From NCBI RefSeq assembly GCF_043641665.1, contig NC_092196.1, forward strand, positions 2,887,369 through 2,951,368: 64,000 bases of DNA, given 5' to 3'. The DNA is from Enoplosus armatus. Its lineage: Eukaryota; Chordata; Actinopteri; Centrarchiformes; Enoplosidae. Made by a program: the position numbers and the translations under genes. Shown piece after piece: positions 26,395-46,134 of this stretch. A model generated the notes under the pieces. That model was not told the origin of the DNA. It ran no database searches and saw only the letters and a program-made list of their open reading frames with translations. Position 1 is the stretch's first letter. Each line of letters opens with the position of its first letter.

Positions 26395-26830
26395 AGCAAC
26401 ATCTGAACTAAACGCTAACCTGAGCATAATGACATGCTCACAATGACAATGTTAACATGCTGATGTTTAGCTGCTATAATGTCTACCATGTTCACTATTT
26501 TTGTGTTAGCTTGCTAACATGCACTAGTTAGGGCTAACCACAAAGTACAGCTGATGTTGACGGAAATACCATTACTTTAACTACTTAAGTTTAGGTATTT
26601 GGTCATAAATCAAAACATTTGACCAATTGAAATGTTTCCGGGTGATTGGGGTTAGGGGACAAGTAAAAGGATCACCAAAGGTACCATTAATCCTGAGGGG
26701 CATGTCTGTACCAAATGGCAATCTATCCAATAGCTGTTGACACATTTCACTCAAAACCGCCAATGTCAAACATCATACCATGGACCTTATGAAGTGAGGG
26801 GATCACTAGTCTCGCATAGGGTTGAGCCAG
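26395..26830. repeat. Dispersed family R, longer inverted copy
   Basis: Contains TGACATGCTCACAATGACAA, TTAACATGCTGATGTTTAGC, TGTTAGCTTGCTAACATGCA, then GGTATTTGGTCATAAATCAA and CCAAATGGCAATCTATCCAA. This is the widespread percomorph repeat with 'GCTAACATGC' blocks, in reverse order relative to the copy at 10.1 kb. Confidence 0.6.
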
Positions 26831-26839
26831 GGTCCAAGG

Positions 26840-27260
26840 TATGGAGACAGGTCTGACTCAGCCCATCGTCGTTCTGGGATAGGGGAAAAAAAACGCTCTG
26901 GCTTGTTTGTATTTATTTAAACCAATCATAATTGCCTTGGGCGGCGCTAAGTCCAGGATGCAGCGCCGGTGCCGGTACCGGTGCCGATCCCGCTAAAGAA
27001 AACACTACATAAGGATGACGTATGTAGACTACATGATTTTACAACGTTTACTGTTAAAAAAAAAGACAAACACAACTTGTTCATCGGTGTCCAAGAGGTG
27101 AAGCCTACCTATACTTTAGCTCTGGAGGAGCTCACTGGACCCGTTAAAACCTCCGACTCTGAAAACAGTAACGCTTCACTTCGCGGAAGGGGAGGTAGAA
27201 TGGCGACTGAAATAGTTGCCAGACTTATTCCAGCAGTCTACATCCGGTGAGTCAGACTGG
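26840..27260 (+). repeat. Dispersed family S, copy 1 (inverted partner at 38.3-38.6 kb)
   Basis: Includes CTCTGGCTTGTTTGTATTTA, GCGGCGCTAAGTCCAGGATG and CTCTGGAGGAGCTCACTGGA. The reverse complement of 38335-38620 carries the same blocks in the same order, with many differences. The two copies flank gene C. A 93-aa open frame here is repeat-derived and not a gene. Confidence 0.65.
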
Positions 27261-27416
27261 GGGATCACCAAAGTCAGAGAATTCATCCTCTGGGGACCAT
27301 GAAGGTCTGTGGCATATTTCCGTGTGGCCTAACTGACCGGCCAACAGACGGGCATTGCCATCCCTTGAACCGCTGTTGTCTTTCTGCTATAATGTTGCCT
27401 CATGCCTCCATTTACG

Positions 27417-34484
<7,068 letters not shown>

Positions 34485-35129
34485 GACTGACACACAAGGT
34501 CTGCTGTGTGTCATTTATCAGTGACAGCACAGACGACAGAAAACTGAACTAAAAACCACGGTGCACAGAAGCACTTCGCTCTGCTCCTCCTTCGTGGAAC
34601 ACTTCCTCTTTCGCTTTCTGGTGGTTTATGTTTTTTGTAAGTTTTCAACAAATCTAAAGAGTCCTAAAACTCAGCAGCTCTAAACCAATCAAAATATACA
34701 AAAACTGCAGCTCTCAAGCAACACATATTCATTCTGCATATTAAAATTGTTGATCAACAGAAAGTTCAACAACTCTGTCAGCTTTATCTCTTCCTCATCT
34801 GTTACCATATTTGTGCATAAAGGGAGCACAAAACTCACTTTTAAATACATGCACTCCACTTCTGAGCTACTGCCTCTGTAAATGTACTTACTAATTATTG
34901 TTATGTGTTACGTCATCCAATTATTTACACAATAAAGTATTTATTTAAAGCTGCATTCATTTAATTTTCCAAAAATCCTCAAATTAAGCCGATACACAGA
35001 TACACAGCAACCACCAAATTCCTGGGCTGCGTTCAGTCCCAACAGCAAAGCGTTTATTCAAGCGGAAATGGAGGTGCGTTGAACACCCTATTGTGTTACT
35101 CGTTTCTCCAATAATACTGACGATAACGA

Positions 35130-35720
35130 TAATGACAAAATGTATTTACAGCACTTTTCAAAACAGAGTTAAAAGTGCAAGTGGTTTACATGGGAGAATA
35201 GAAATAAAGAAGAAGAATTCAGCACAATAAAACTTAAATAGAACTGGACCACTAAAAGTACATGGAATGAAATTGAATAAAATACCCAACAATAAAATAA
35301 TACAAAATAGATCAAAAGTGTGAAATAAACAATTAAAACAGATAAGACATATTAGAAAAAAAAAGTTTAAAAAAATGGCTGACATTATAAAAGGTGTTTT
35401 TATGTATAAATATAGTTTTTAAGAGGTGATTTAAAAGAGGGTCTGGACTGAACGGAAGCTTTGGGACACCAAGCATTTGCTTTCTTGTTGACAAGACATT
35501 ACGTGGTGTAGGTTGCTTTCATCACTGTGTTGGCAGATAATATGTTCTAGTGGGAGCATGTATGTAGAGAACAACAGTGGGCCAAGGATGGAGCCCTGGG
35601 GAACACCACAGGTCAGACAAGTCACAGAAGACGAGGCAACAAAGATCATTGATTTCCTTAAGCCAGTTTCAGTGTTGTACAGAAAAAATCTGAAAAATGT
35701 CGATTATGAGTATTTCTAAA
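35130..35720 (-). mobile_element. LINE (L2/Rex-like) reverse transcriptase fragment
   Basis: The minus strand encodes CGVPQGSILGPLLFSTYMLP, the conserved PQG..LGPLLF segment of non-LTR reverse transcriptases, at about 35540-35620, followed by broken sequence. The flanking AT-rich DNA (35130-35400) matches no gene. It lies just upstream of receptor gene C. Confidence 0.6.
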
Positions 35721-36369
35721 AGATTATAAAAGAGATCAATCCAGTGGAAAGAGAACTTTAAACTTAAGTTTAAACAGTGACCTTACCTTTGATAAACGAA
35801 GAGAGACAGATGAGCATTTCAAGAGTTTGGGTGGACTGGCAATAGAGTAAGGACTGGATTTCTTTGTTTGTTAATACATTTCAATTGTAATTTGTCTGCC
35901 CTAAATTAACCTGCAAACATTAGCATATCTAGCTAACTATCTTACTACCTACAATAGTAATCCAGTGTTAGGTCCAAGGTCGGGGGCATTTCATACTACA
36001 ATGTTTAGTGGGGTTACATTTTATGTTGCATTTCCTGGATACCACTATGTAGACTTATTTCCATGTCCTCTACATGAGTCATCAGCTGGTGTGGATGATG
36101 ACTTTTCGCCAGGGACGTGCTATAGCCTTAGTCTTTCAGCGAGATATTTGTATATAGCCGGCAAGTGAACATTTAAGAACCATTTAGAGGGCTCTTGTTT
36201 CAAAATGAGCCAGTCCAAACATTAAATAGTCGGCCGTAGGCGTCGTTTTCAACCAGCTACTGAAACTGACTGAGTTCCCCTCAGCCCCTGTCTCCAGCCC
36301 TTGCTCACTTCTCCCAGGCCGTGTTTTTCCCTCCCACTCCCCAGACCTGCTATTCTTGAGCCGTCCACC

Positions 36370-36665
36370 AGGTGCCCTCATTCACTCGCTCACCTGTTGT
36401 CACTTCCCTCATCAGCCCTGCAGTCACCTGCGCACCTGTGTTCACTCCCCTCATCAGCCACTCACCACTAGTACCGGTCCGGGTTTTTTTTACTTATTTA
36501 ATTAGCTCTTGTCTGTTCGTTTTATTCATTTCGATCGCTTTTATTTTCATACATGACACTTTGTCTTGTCTCCCCGTGTCTTTTATTGCTTTGCTCTGTT
36601 TTATGTATGTACAGCACTTTGTAACTCTGTTTGTGTGTGCTATATAAATAAAGTTATTATTCATA
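36370..36665 (+). mobile_element. LINE-type 3' tail fragment
   Basis: TACAGCACTTTGTAACTCTG followed by GCTATATAAATAAAGTTATT at about 36610-36660 is the typical 3' end of L2-related fish LINEs and the SINEs that borrow it. The upstream C-rich part (36370-36480) may belong to a second repeat. Confidence 0.5.
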
Positions 36666-37670
36666 TTTGTTCCTTGCCAGTTCGTTATATGTTATGTTGC
36701 TTTTTGCGTCTTCCACCTGTTTGTGAGTTGTTTGCCTGTGCTGGACTGCTTTCCCGGTTTGGACCTTTGCCTTCCTCACTTTTCTGTAACTCTTTGTCCC
36801 CCCTGGTTTTGTTAATTAAATCGTCTTTTCTGCATTTTGGCCCTATTTCCCGTGTTCCTTGCCATCCTGCTTATGCAGCTGTGACAACCTCCGCCTCAAA
36901 TCAAGGACAAATTGTTTAGAAAGTTACAAAGAATTTTGATGATAAATCTGCCACCATTTTTACTATAAAATGCATATGTACACTGCGAAAACGGAAAGCT
37001 ATAAGTACCTGAGTTATAAGTTCTCTCATGCAATAGACTAATACTCTGTTGACTGACGGCTCATCTTCTTGCAAGAATATAATAAATACAAAAAAGATAA
37101 TTCTGTTGGATCAATTCTCTTTATTTCCAGTATAAATATTTCCACTACACTGCTCACTCTTGTCTTAATTCTGTTTTGGTCCCCACCAACTGTTTAAACA
37201 TCTGGCTCTTTCATCTGTGGACTGTATGTTCTCCTCAGATACTCTATTGAAATACGTTTTGTTTGTTTGGTGGCAAAAGTACAAATATTTTCAACAGTAA
37301 CCAATGTTCAAAACCTGTAGCTACAACCTGAATATCCGCGCGGCACAGAATCTGAAATGCTGAACATATTTTGCTAAATAAACATACACGATTCTGCACT
37401 AATTTTCGTTAACATTCGTAGTAAAGCTTGAGATATAGTTATAGCCTTATGATATAGTGTGCATGCAATGGTGTCAAACACTATGGGAACTATTTAATTT
37501 AACTTCAAAACAGCGTACAGATAAGTTTGTCGATTCATGGGTTTACATAATACATGTTCTTGGTTACATTAATGTAATGAGGGGTTTGGGTAGATGCCTG
37601 TCATGTATGTTGGTCTGCAAACCCACATAGCACTAACAGCAGTTTGCCTGCCAGCTCATGTTTTACTCAC

Positions 37671-37701
37671 CAAAAACCAGTCTCGGTGTGAGTTTCACCA
37701 T
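37671..37701 (-). other. Candidate orphan first (signal) exon
   Basis: The minus strand reads ATG GTG AAA CTC ACA CCG, continuing to GTT TTT G, then a consensus donor GTGAGT in phase 1, the phase used by all receptor exons here. It encodes MVKLTPRLVF. No matching second signal exon or domain exon was found before gene C, 3 kb downstream, which has its own start. It may be a relic of a lost fourth receptor or chance. Confidence 0.25.
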
Positions 37702-38219
37702 GCTGAGGGTTAGTATAGACACAGAGAGGCAGTGTATAGTGTGGTTTGCTGCTCACTCACACATACTGCGAGTACACTATGCACAGCAGAACATGAAGAA
37801 TCATTTGTAGGTTAGCATTTCACAGAATTTTGTTAAAGCCACAAAGCCAAATGTTCCTCCTCTCCAACAGCAGGGAAGAATAACACAAACTCATCATTAA
37901 CACAAAGCCCAGCTGAGGAGTATCACTTCCTCATAATGCCCTTTTTCAACAATTAAAGGACTTGACAATTTATGTGGCGCTTTCAATTTTGGCAAAAGAA
38001 AAGCTAAGAACATAAGTTTCAGTTTTCCACATCACAAAGAGATGTCAAAATTCAGTATGAACCCGTGTGAATATTTAACCCGTGCATGTGATTAAAACTC
38101 CATCACGGATTGTTTGGCAGTAAAGTGTAAAGTTGATATGGCACATTTGTTTTAGCAAAGAGCCATCATATGACATCCTATAGTAGCAGCAGGCCTGGCA
38201 ACAAAACATTACAACAATC

Positions 38220-38760
38220 AAGTCTGGATGAACCAAAAGCATGAATTAGGATCTCTGACCTCATTTTAGCTCATGTTGGGTATGTGGATAAAGGCCGTCT
38301 TGAGTGTGCTGATCTAAAGAGAGGGTAGTAACTGCGCGTTACTGTTTTCAAAGTCGGTGGTTTTAACAGGTCCAGTGAGCTTCTCCAGAGCTAAAGTCTA
38401 GGTAGGCTTCGCCTCTAGGACACCATGTGCAAATGTTTCACCAAAACAAGTTCCCCTCAGATATTATTTTGCAAGGGCAGCACCGCTGCATCCTGAGCTT
38501 AGCGCCACCCAAGATGATTGTGATTGACTTCAAGAAAAACAAACAAGCCAGAGCTTTTTTTCCCCCATATCCCAGAATGACAATGGGTTGAGCCAGACTA
38601 CATGACTTCTAGTTTTTCACAGCTGACAAGCAGACCTCTGATTTAGTCATTCGGAAATGATCAGGCACATACAGTTGAGTATCGTCAGCGTAGCAGTGGA
38701 AATGAATTCCATGACATACCTAGGCAGTCAGATTACCTAACGCGTGGTGTCCGGTATAAT
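38220..38760 (-). repeat. Dispersed family S, copy 2, with LINE-like flank
   Basis: The 38335-38620 part is the inverted partner of 26840-27260 (AGCGCCACCCAAGATGATTG, AAACAAGCCAGAGC). The next segment (CAGTTGAGTATCGTCAGCGT, AGCAGTGGAAATGAATTCCA) is a separate, recurrent fish repeat, probably LINE-derived. Confidence 0.55.
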
Positions 38761-39269
38761 GTAAGAAAATAATAAACAAAATAAGCCTACCGCCCAGATC
38801 CGATAGCCACTAAACAAGTGCCTCATATGAGTTAACATTATTTTACACACACCAAAAGACCCAAGTTAACTTCAGAGTTAACCATCAATCACAAACGGTT
38901 AATATCATCTTGAACGATGGATCAAACAGGCTTGTGAATGGTGGCTGGAACCAGTGATGAAAAAGAGGAGGACTAGCCGTATGGGTGGTCCAGAGGGTGG
39001 GGGGGGGGGGGGGGGGTTCCCTGTGTAGGAGCAGATGCCAAGTTGACCAGCTGAAAACTGAAAAAGACTGCACCACAGTAACACATAATGATACAAAGAG
39101 CTGCCACCCAAAGACCGTAACACATCGTATCAAAGAATATTTGACCACATGTGCAGTAAGGAGATCATTGTGTGAAAGGATAGAGCCTCTGAGATCTGGC
39201 TCTAGGCTGAAATTCTTCAAAATCATGGATGTTGTAAATTGTAAAACTGATTAATTGACAATATCACAG

Positions 39270-42200
39270 TCACCTAAAATTTTGATAAATATCCTCATGT
39301 TTACTAAATAGTTGGGTTACATTTTCATAGACTTTTTCATCATCACCGTTTTCTTCTTCATCTACTCGTCTCTCTCTGTTGTCCTCTATATTAACAAACT
39401 CCTCTGCAGCATGTGTATAATTGTGTGCAATCTCCTCTGGCTCAGCGTTCGCATAGTCTCCAGGGTGCCTGGCTCGTTGTCTTCTCCTGAGTACCAGACA
39501 GACCACCACCAAGACCAGCAGGAGCAGCAGCAGACCCCCAGCAGCTGCTGAGGAGATCAGCGGCAACAAAGGCACTAGAAGAGAAAAACATTTCAAAGTT
39601 TATCCTTAAAACTATCCATCATTCTTTGGCTGGTGTAAAGAGGAGGATGTGCCGTGGAGCAGATGGGTAAGCCACAACTGAGCCCCGTATTTTACACCTT
39701 TCAATTTTGCCAAATCTGCGCCATGGAAAGTCGTGCAGCATGAGCTATCAGCACTTCATGTTTGCACCGTAACAGCGGATGTACAGACTACTATCATCAG
39801 ATCACTAAATATGATGATCAGGTAGCGAGATGTGAAGTTTTATGTCTTTTAAGGATTTCCATACAGACCGATATCTATTCTTTATCCTCTGTTGCTATCG
39901 CTGGAAAGAGCAAGTTATGTATGAAGTGAGTGTGTATGATGTCGGTGCATTGCAATTTAACCAGCCCAGTATCTAACATGGAATCTTGTGTGGAACGCCA
40001 TGGGTAGCAGGAACTACCCCAACTACACATTGACATAAGACATTCTACAATGTCTTTACAGGATGTAGTATTGCAGCCCATGCATAAAGTCGCTCTCTTC
40101 TGTCGCCATTCTATCATCCTAGGGCAGAGCCTTGTGGCTCAGACCTTTGCGAGTTCATAGGGTTTTCAAGTGGGCACCCCTCCTCACCGGTGTTTGTCAA
40201 TTGGCCCATGATACGTCAGAAGGGCTCAACAGTGGAACCAGCGTCCTGGAACCACGCCCTTAGTCCCTCAGGTCTACTCACTACTAAGCTCTGGCCTAGT
40301 GAGGATCTCTGTACCCCCAGGCTCCTTGCCTGCCTTCTCCCCTGGCCTGAGGAAGTTGATGAGGCGAGATCTCTCGGCCAACTGGATCAGCACTTGATCA
40401 TGCGGCAGTCTGACTCTCCCGTTCGTCACGCTTTCTCGGCATGATGACAGGATGCGTTCCAGGTTGGCTAGCCTCCCACACAGCAAACAGCAGGAACTCT
40501 CAGCTAGTTTCCACCATTGGATGTTTGTTGGTGTTGGTGGGACATCATAGACGGAACAAAGCGGAAACTTGATCCGATTCCCCTCCACATTCCAGAAGTC
40601 CTGTCATCTCAGAGGTCTTCTTCGCACACTCTCCCAATGGGTCCAGCTGCCCTGCTTTCTCATGGCCGCCGCCCTGGCTTGCCTGTCTTCTTCCAGTGCC
40701 GCCCGAATCCCGGGCAGCAGAATTATTGCTCCTGAGTCTCAAACGTACTGGATCTAGTTCAGATACAGCCACCCATATCTCAGCAACCTTAGATAGAACA
40801 GGAAGGATGCTTACGGGCCTGTACTGTAACTCAGTTAGATTTCAATATAGCAACAATTACAGATCTGCAGTACCTGCCCGAGCCAGTTTGAATAGTTCTG
40901 CACTGTTTGTCTTGATTGAGAGAGAAAGACGTTGTGATGAAAAGTGGCATTATGAAATAGAACATACTTATTCATCTTATCTTAGTAATGTATTTAATAT
41001 TGAACATTTATGGTCTCCACACTGTATGAAGTAGATTCTAGATAGAAATTTTGATTCCGGTTTAGATTCTGGCCAGTAGTGTGGTTGTGCACAGATGGGG
41101 GGTAACAACCCAGTTCGGGCAGTCACAATATTTTCCCCTTGGATCCAGTACTGGTACATTAACCATGTTGCCAACAGTCTAGTGGCCTATATGTCCTTCA
41201 GCCATTGTCAGTAAATTAGAGCAGTGTTTAAAAATGAACGGTCCACTTACATTTAATGACGACAAGAATTGGTGCAGTCACGGGAGAAGTGAACTTCCTT
41301 GAGGACAGTGTGACTTCGTACACACAGCTGTAGTTGCCCTGGTGTTCATACTCGGCTACAGGGAAGCTAAAGGAGGCCGACTGGTTGACCGCCTGCTTGG
41401 TGTAGGTGACGTTGGAGCCAGAGGAGATGAGAGAGAAAACACCTCCAGGATAGGTGGAGTTAACGGAGCAGGTGATGACCAAGCTGTAACCCCTGGTGAC
41501 CTCTGCACCTTCAGGACCCCAGACCAGCCCCCTGTTGGGAGATGTCAGGGAGATGCTGGGCGGCTGCAGTGGCACTGAGGGGGAAAAAAAAAAAGGGACA
41601 ATAAGATAAAGAAGCTACAGTTGTAGACTAATTGTAGTAATTGTAGACTTTTTCAGTTGGGGCTGTATGCAGTCTGACAGGAATACCTGCAGAAACTACT
41701 CAGTAATAGGTAATTATTGTTAATCAAATGATATATGAATAAAAAGAAAAAATTTTAACCGTGCAATAAAACATTGGTAAAGCATTTTAGAATAATTCTT
41801 AAAATAACTATGCAAGAATTCAGCTCCATTGTTCTGGTTTCGAAGGATGAAATCGAGAAAAAAAAGAAAAAAAAAAAAAAGAAGAAAATGTAATGAAATT
41901 AACTTTTAAACAAATTCAAAGTGACACAAGTGATTTGCGGTTAACTAATTTAGTGTTCCTGTCAATACATTTGTCTGCCTCAAGCAAACTATTGCTATTT
42001 CATTTGGCACGGAATCTTAAAAGCACAGAGCTTTTCAGTTGAGAAATGAACGTACCAACAGCGTATAAAAAGCGGTCATAAGTGGGACTGTCAGTTTCCA
42101 GTGTGAAAGTGACTTTGTGCACCCTTTCATTCACTGCAGCCTCCTTCCTATGACGTTCGCACTCCGCTATAAGAATGCTACACTACTTCCTGCTTTGGCA

Positions 42201-45200
42201 CTGAAACACTGTCGTTAGAAGCGGTTTGGACAAACATTTGTAGTAGTTTGGACTAATGTTTGTGTTGTTTTCTTGTTGTCTTCATTTAGAGCCTTTAGCT
42301 ATCAAGCTCCTCTCCTGTGGAATCGGCTCCCAGTTTGGGTCCGAGAGACAGACACACACTCTCTACTTTTAATGCTTTGCTTTTTGATAACGCTTATAGT
42401 TAAGGGCCGGCTCAGGCCTGCCTGGACCAGCCCCCTAGTTATGCTGCTATAGGCCTTAGACTGCTGGGGGACTTCCCATGATGCACCGAGCTTTCCTCCT
42501 CTCCCTCTCCATCTTTACACATTCATGTCCCTCCGATGCATGTTACTAACTTTATGTCTTCCCCCGGAGTTTCTTTGTGCTTTGTCGTCTCGCAGGTTCC
42601 TGTGGATCGTGGTCCTGGTATGCCTGGGTGCTGCTGCAGCCGCCATGGGCCCGCCTGACTCTCATCACTACACTTATTATTTTTAGTGGTAGTTCTGTTA
42701 ATATTAAAGTTCTCATTGCTATTATTAATCATATCAGTTATTATTACAGCTGTAACTACTATTATCAGTCATATTGCCACTATTATAATTATAGCTGCTG
42801 TGGTTACTGCTGGTGCTGCCATACATCTCTGCCTGCCTGTCTGTCTGTCTGTCTGTCTGTCTCCCTTTGAATTGAATTGAATGAATTCATTAATTTACTT
42901 TTCTTACCAGTAACCGAGAGCTTGACAGTGTCACTTCGGGGGAAGCTGCTGTGTTGAGAATACTGACACTGATACAGTCCCTCGTTGTCAAAGTCCACCT
43001 TAAGGATGCTGAAGGTGGCAGAGTTGGTACTTAATGTTTGGGTCTGGCTGAAAGAGCCTGAGGTCCGGCTCAGAGTGAACGTTCCATGTAGAAGCTGCCG
43101 AGTTTGGGGCGAGATGGAGCACGTGACGCTGGTGCTCTGACCCCAGGTGACCTCGCCAACGGGGTGTATGTAGATGCTGGGCTTTGGGAGGATTGCTGAA
43201 AACGTGGAGAAAATAAATAAATAAATAAATCAGTGAAACGAGTTGTGATTTTGTTCATCTCGGACAATCACAATGACACCAGCACCTATCCTCATACAAG
43301 TGGATGGCTGCAGAGGCACGTGTTTGGGTGTTGGGTTTGTCATCTGAAGCCTGCAGCAGGATGTTGTGCTCGCTGCTTCAACATTAGCTGATCAGGAAAT
43401 TGACCTCATGGTACACGATGAACCGCAACGCGAGAGGTGTAGCCACATCAGTAGCTGGCGGCGGCTGGAGGTGTTGCTTCCGCCCTTTGATATGGTGCGC
43501 AGCAATACACGTTCCTCTATACAGAGCTCACGCTGTTCACCTTACCGACATGCAGCTCGGCAAATGCAACCAAAACGCTTCATGCACCTCCGCCAAACAA
43601 AAAGGAGCTCACTTCCTTTGCATGGGCGCCACGAGAGACGAATCAGAAATGCTGCAATATGCTTCTTTTTTTTGTTGTTGCATAAAGTAATGAAGTGCAC
43701 AAAAAGAAACTAAAGTAATTCCAGTAATGCAGTACAAAACTACACATATTTACTCTCATCCACATCACTCCTTATGTCCTCTCTTGCAGTACACCTGGGA
43801 AAGAGTCTTTATTTATTTATTTATTTACACTGACTGGCCAGTGCCATCCTAATAGCAGGTGGTAATTGTTATTTTATTTCTCATATGAACCGTGAAGAGA
43901 ACTGCCTCAGAGGGAAACGCACCGATATCTACCTCTCAAAGCTGAGCTTTCTTTGGGCGAGTGTCACTCAGGTTATTCTGACGTTATCTTTGAGCATTCG
44001 TGTTGGACCTGAAAAGTCTGGAGAGGCAAAGTGGACAGTTTATGCATTTACTTGACCATTGTGGACTGAAAGCCACAAGACAAAGATGCAATCTAGAAGA
44101 AGCTGCTGAGCTTCACCTGCGTTTTCCAGGATTTCTTTATTGTCGCTGCGGTAGCGACCCCGGGACCCGTAACAACCCGTATGAGACGGTCCCAAACAAG
44201 GCCGCGTTGTCCACACTGTCAGCTTAATACCGCGTAGACCCTTTGAATCCTTACTGCTTATTATATACATGAAAGTGAGTAAGGCGATCAAAAGGTTTTC
44301 TCACCTGAACAGGCGACACCAGCGTCCTTACTGCGGGAACGGTCATGCTGTCCAAATCCTCCATGCTGACACTCGGTTAGAGACCTTTCGCTTCCAGAAC
44401 AGGCCACGTTATCGAGCCAGGTTCGACCGTTTTTTTCACCAGACTGGAACGGCAGAGCTCTCCGCGCCGTCCCGCAGCCCAGCTCTCTGCAAACCACCTC
44501 GGCATCCTTTAAATCCCAGCCGTCAAAACAGATTGGTCCCCAGGTGCCGTTGTAGTAGATTTGAACTCTTCCGGAGCACAGGGTAGGCCCAACTAATCTG
44601 ATCGGCACACCTAGGCACAGCACACGAAGAACATATACCATTTTTGGATGGACCACGTGTTGTTTTGCCATTAATTCATGACAGCAATTGTGTCTACCAT
44701 CAGTATTTTGCCCACTCTGAAGGATATTTGCTTTGCAGGCTGGCGCTAAACACTAAGGTTGCATGAATACACAGACACACATCGTAAGGGTGATGAAGGG
44801 TGCCTTGATGACACAGCTGTAGAAATAAAGAAGTGAAGTGAAGAAGCGGTCCAGGATTGTTCCCACCTGAACAGACCACACCAGCGTCCTCACTGTGTGA
44901 GCAGTTGCGTGCTCCCAATCCCCCGTGCTGACACTCAGTGATGGAACTCTCACCTCCCGAACAGGCCACACCGCCAAGCCAGACTTGTCCGGTCCCTTCA
45001 CCAAAAAAGGCAGATTTAGAGGCCCTCAGTGCCGTCCCACAGCCCAGCTCCCTGCACGCCACCTCAGCGTCGCTTAAGTCCCAGCCGTCATCGCAGACTG
45101 TTCCCCAGGCACCGCTGTGATAGATCTCAACTCCTCCAGAGCACCGAGTGGACCCAGACAATCTGAGGGGCACACCTGGCCACAGAAGACAGTTTTTGGA

Positions 45201-46134
45201 TAGAGCATGTGTTTTATCTTTAGTTCACAACACTAAACTATTTCTGCATTTTTGTTTCATTCATTTATATAACTAACTTCAGACAACTGAGGAAATAAAT
45301 AACTAAAGCCACAGTAAGAAATAGGCCCACACTAGCTGTTGTAAGAATGCTATAGCCAGCCTCACAGTAGGATTGACAATGGATATATTTCTCAATAGAT
45401 TACAGTTGTATTTATTGTGGTTAAGCAACATTTCATAATTGAAACTGCAGTGACAAAAGCTACACTGCCACAGCTGTTAAAACATAGCTGTTACACGACC
45501 TGACAAAAAGTATCTCACCTGAACAGACCACACCAGCGTCCTCGTCGGGTCCACAGTTGTGTGTCCCAAATCCCCCGTGCTGACACTCAGCTAGAGACAT
45601 TTCACTTCCCGAGCAGGCCACCTCACTAAGCCAGATTTGCCCGGTTCCCTCACCAAAGTGGGCAGACGGGGGGGCACCCCGTGGCGTCCCACAGCCCAGC
45701 TCCCTGCACGCCACCTCGGCATCGTTTAAGTCCCAGCGGTCATCGCAGACTGTTCCCCAGGTCCCGTTGTGAAAGATTTCAACTCTTCCAGAGCACCGAG
45801 TGGACCCAGACCCGGCTAATCTGATCTGACCGTCTAAAAAAAAAAAAGAAAACCCCATAAAATACAACATTTACACAATATTATTGCCACGGAGACCTCA
45901 TAATGTAAAACCACAAGGATCAAGATGGTGTCACCGACCTGAAGCAGATGAATGTAGAGCAAGAAGAAGGGAGACTGTAGGAGAGGAGAAAAATGGCATG
46001 GCTCATTACGAACTGTAACCTGGAACATGCTGAAAGAAGTAAATGAAAGGAAGCTGAAAGAAAATAGCTGAATTTCAAAAATGCCTCTCACCTGCGATCA
46101 AATAGAACAAGTGTCTCTGTCGTGTGCTCCCCAT
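39270..46134 (-). CDS. SRCR-Ig transmembrane receptor, gene B (3 SRCR + 2 Ig + TM + YxN tail)
   Basis: Exons: 46134-46092 and 45974-45939 (signal peptide, [14 protein letters not shown] plus [12 protein letters not shown]); 45833-45519, 45175-44867 and 44610-44305 (SRCR); 43195-42908 and 41574-41251 (Ig); 39574-39270 (membrane segment and tail in one exon). All join in phase 1 to give 641 aa. SRCR domains are at residues 27-131, 132-234 and 235-336, Ig at 337-432 and 433-540. The first two SRCRs have the eight cysteines of group B; the third has lost the seventh (HDR in place of HDC/HNC). The membrane segment has no charged residue and is followed by LRRRQR. The tail carries YANA, YTHA, VYENV and IYQNF; YEN and YQN fit the YxN consensus for Grb2-type SH2 domains (known rule, not tested here). 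Same family and same domain-exon order as gene C up to the membrane. Confidence 0.86.
40270..40790 (-). mobile_element. Degraded retroelement ORF end (Cys/His-type C terminus)
   Basis: Minus-strand frames read [40 protein letters not shown] and [10 protein letters not shown]. This pattern (threshold-of-coding C-x2-C ... H/E-I-L-S-x-C ... H-D-Q-V-L) recurs at the end of repeated reverse-transcriptase-like ORFs in fish and invertebrates. It is broken by frameshifts and lies in the intron of gene B before its membrane exon. Confidence 0.4.
42240..42830 (+). mobile_element. Fish LINE 3' end with AT-rich simple tail
   Basis: Starts with TCCTGTGGAATCGGCTCCCA and continues through GGCTCAGGCCTGCCTGGACC, CCCATGATGCACCGAGC and TCTCGCAGGTTCCTGTGGA to an ATTATTA-type tail. 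I recognise this order as a common dispersed 3' end in teleost genomes. It sits in the intron between the two Ig exons of gene B and ends near a CTGT repeat (42832-42862). Confidence 0.55.

Larger units (their letters stand above)
24460..27416. other. Repeat-rich interval before receptor gene C
   Basis: AT-rich DNA with family M, R and S copies; no exon supported. The 3'UTR of gene C should lie at its right edge but no close AATAAA was found. Confidence 0.55.
34500..39265. other. Interval between receptor genes B and C
   Basis: LINE fragments (35.1-36.7 kb), AT-rich unique-looking DNA (36.9-38.2 kb, holding the orphan start exon candidate) and family S copy 2. A 20-nt G run is at 38998-39017. 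No complete gene. Confidence 0.55.

Noticed and set aside
26969..27250. 93-aa plus-strand frame starting MPVPVPIPL
   Set aside because: Lies in a dispersed repeat that has an inverted, disrupted copy at 38.3-38.6 kb.
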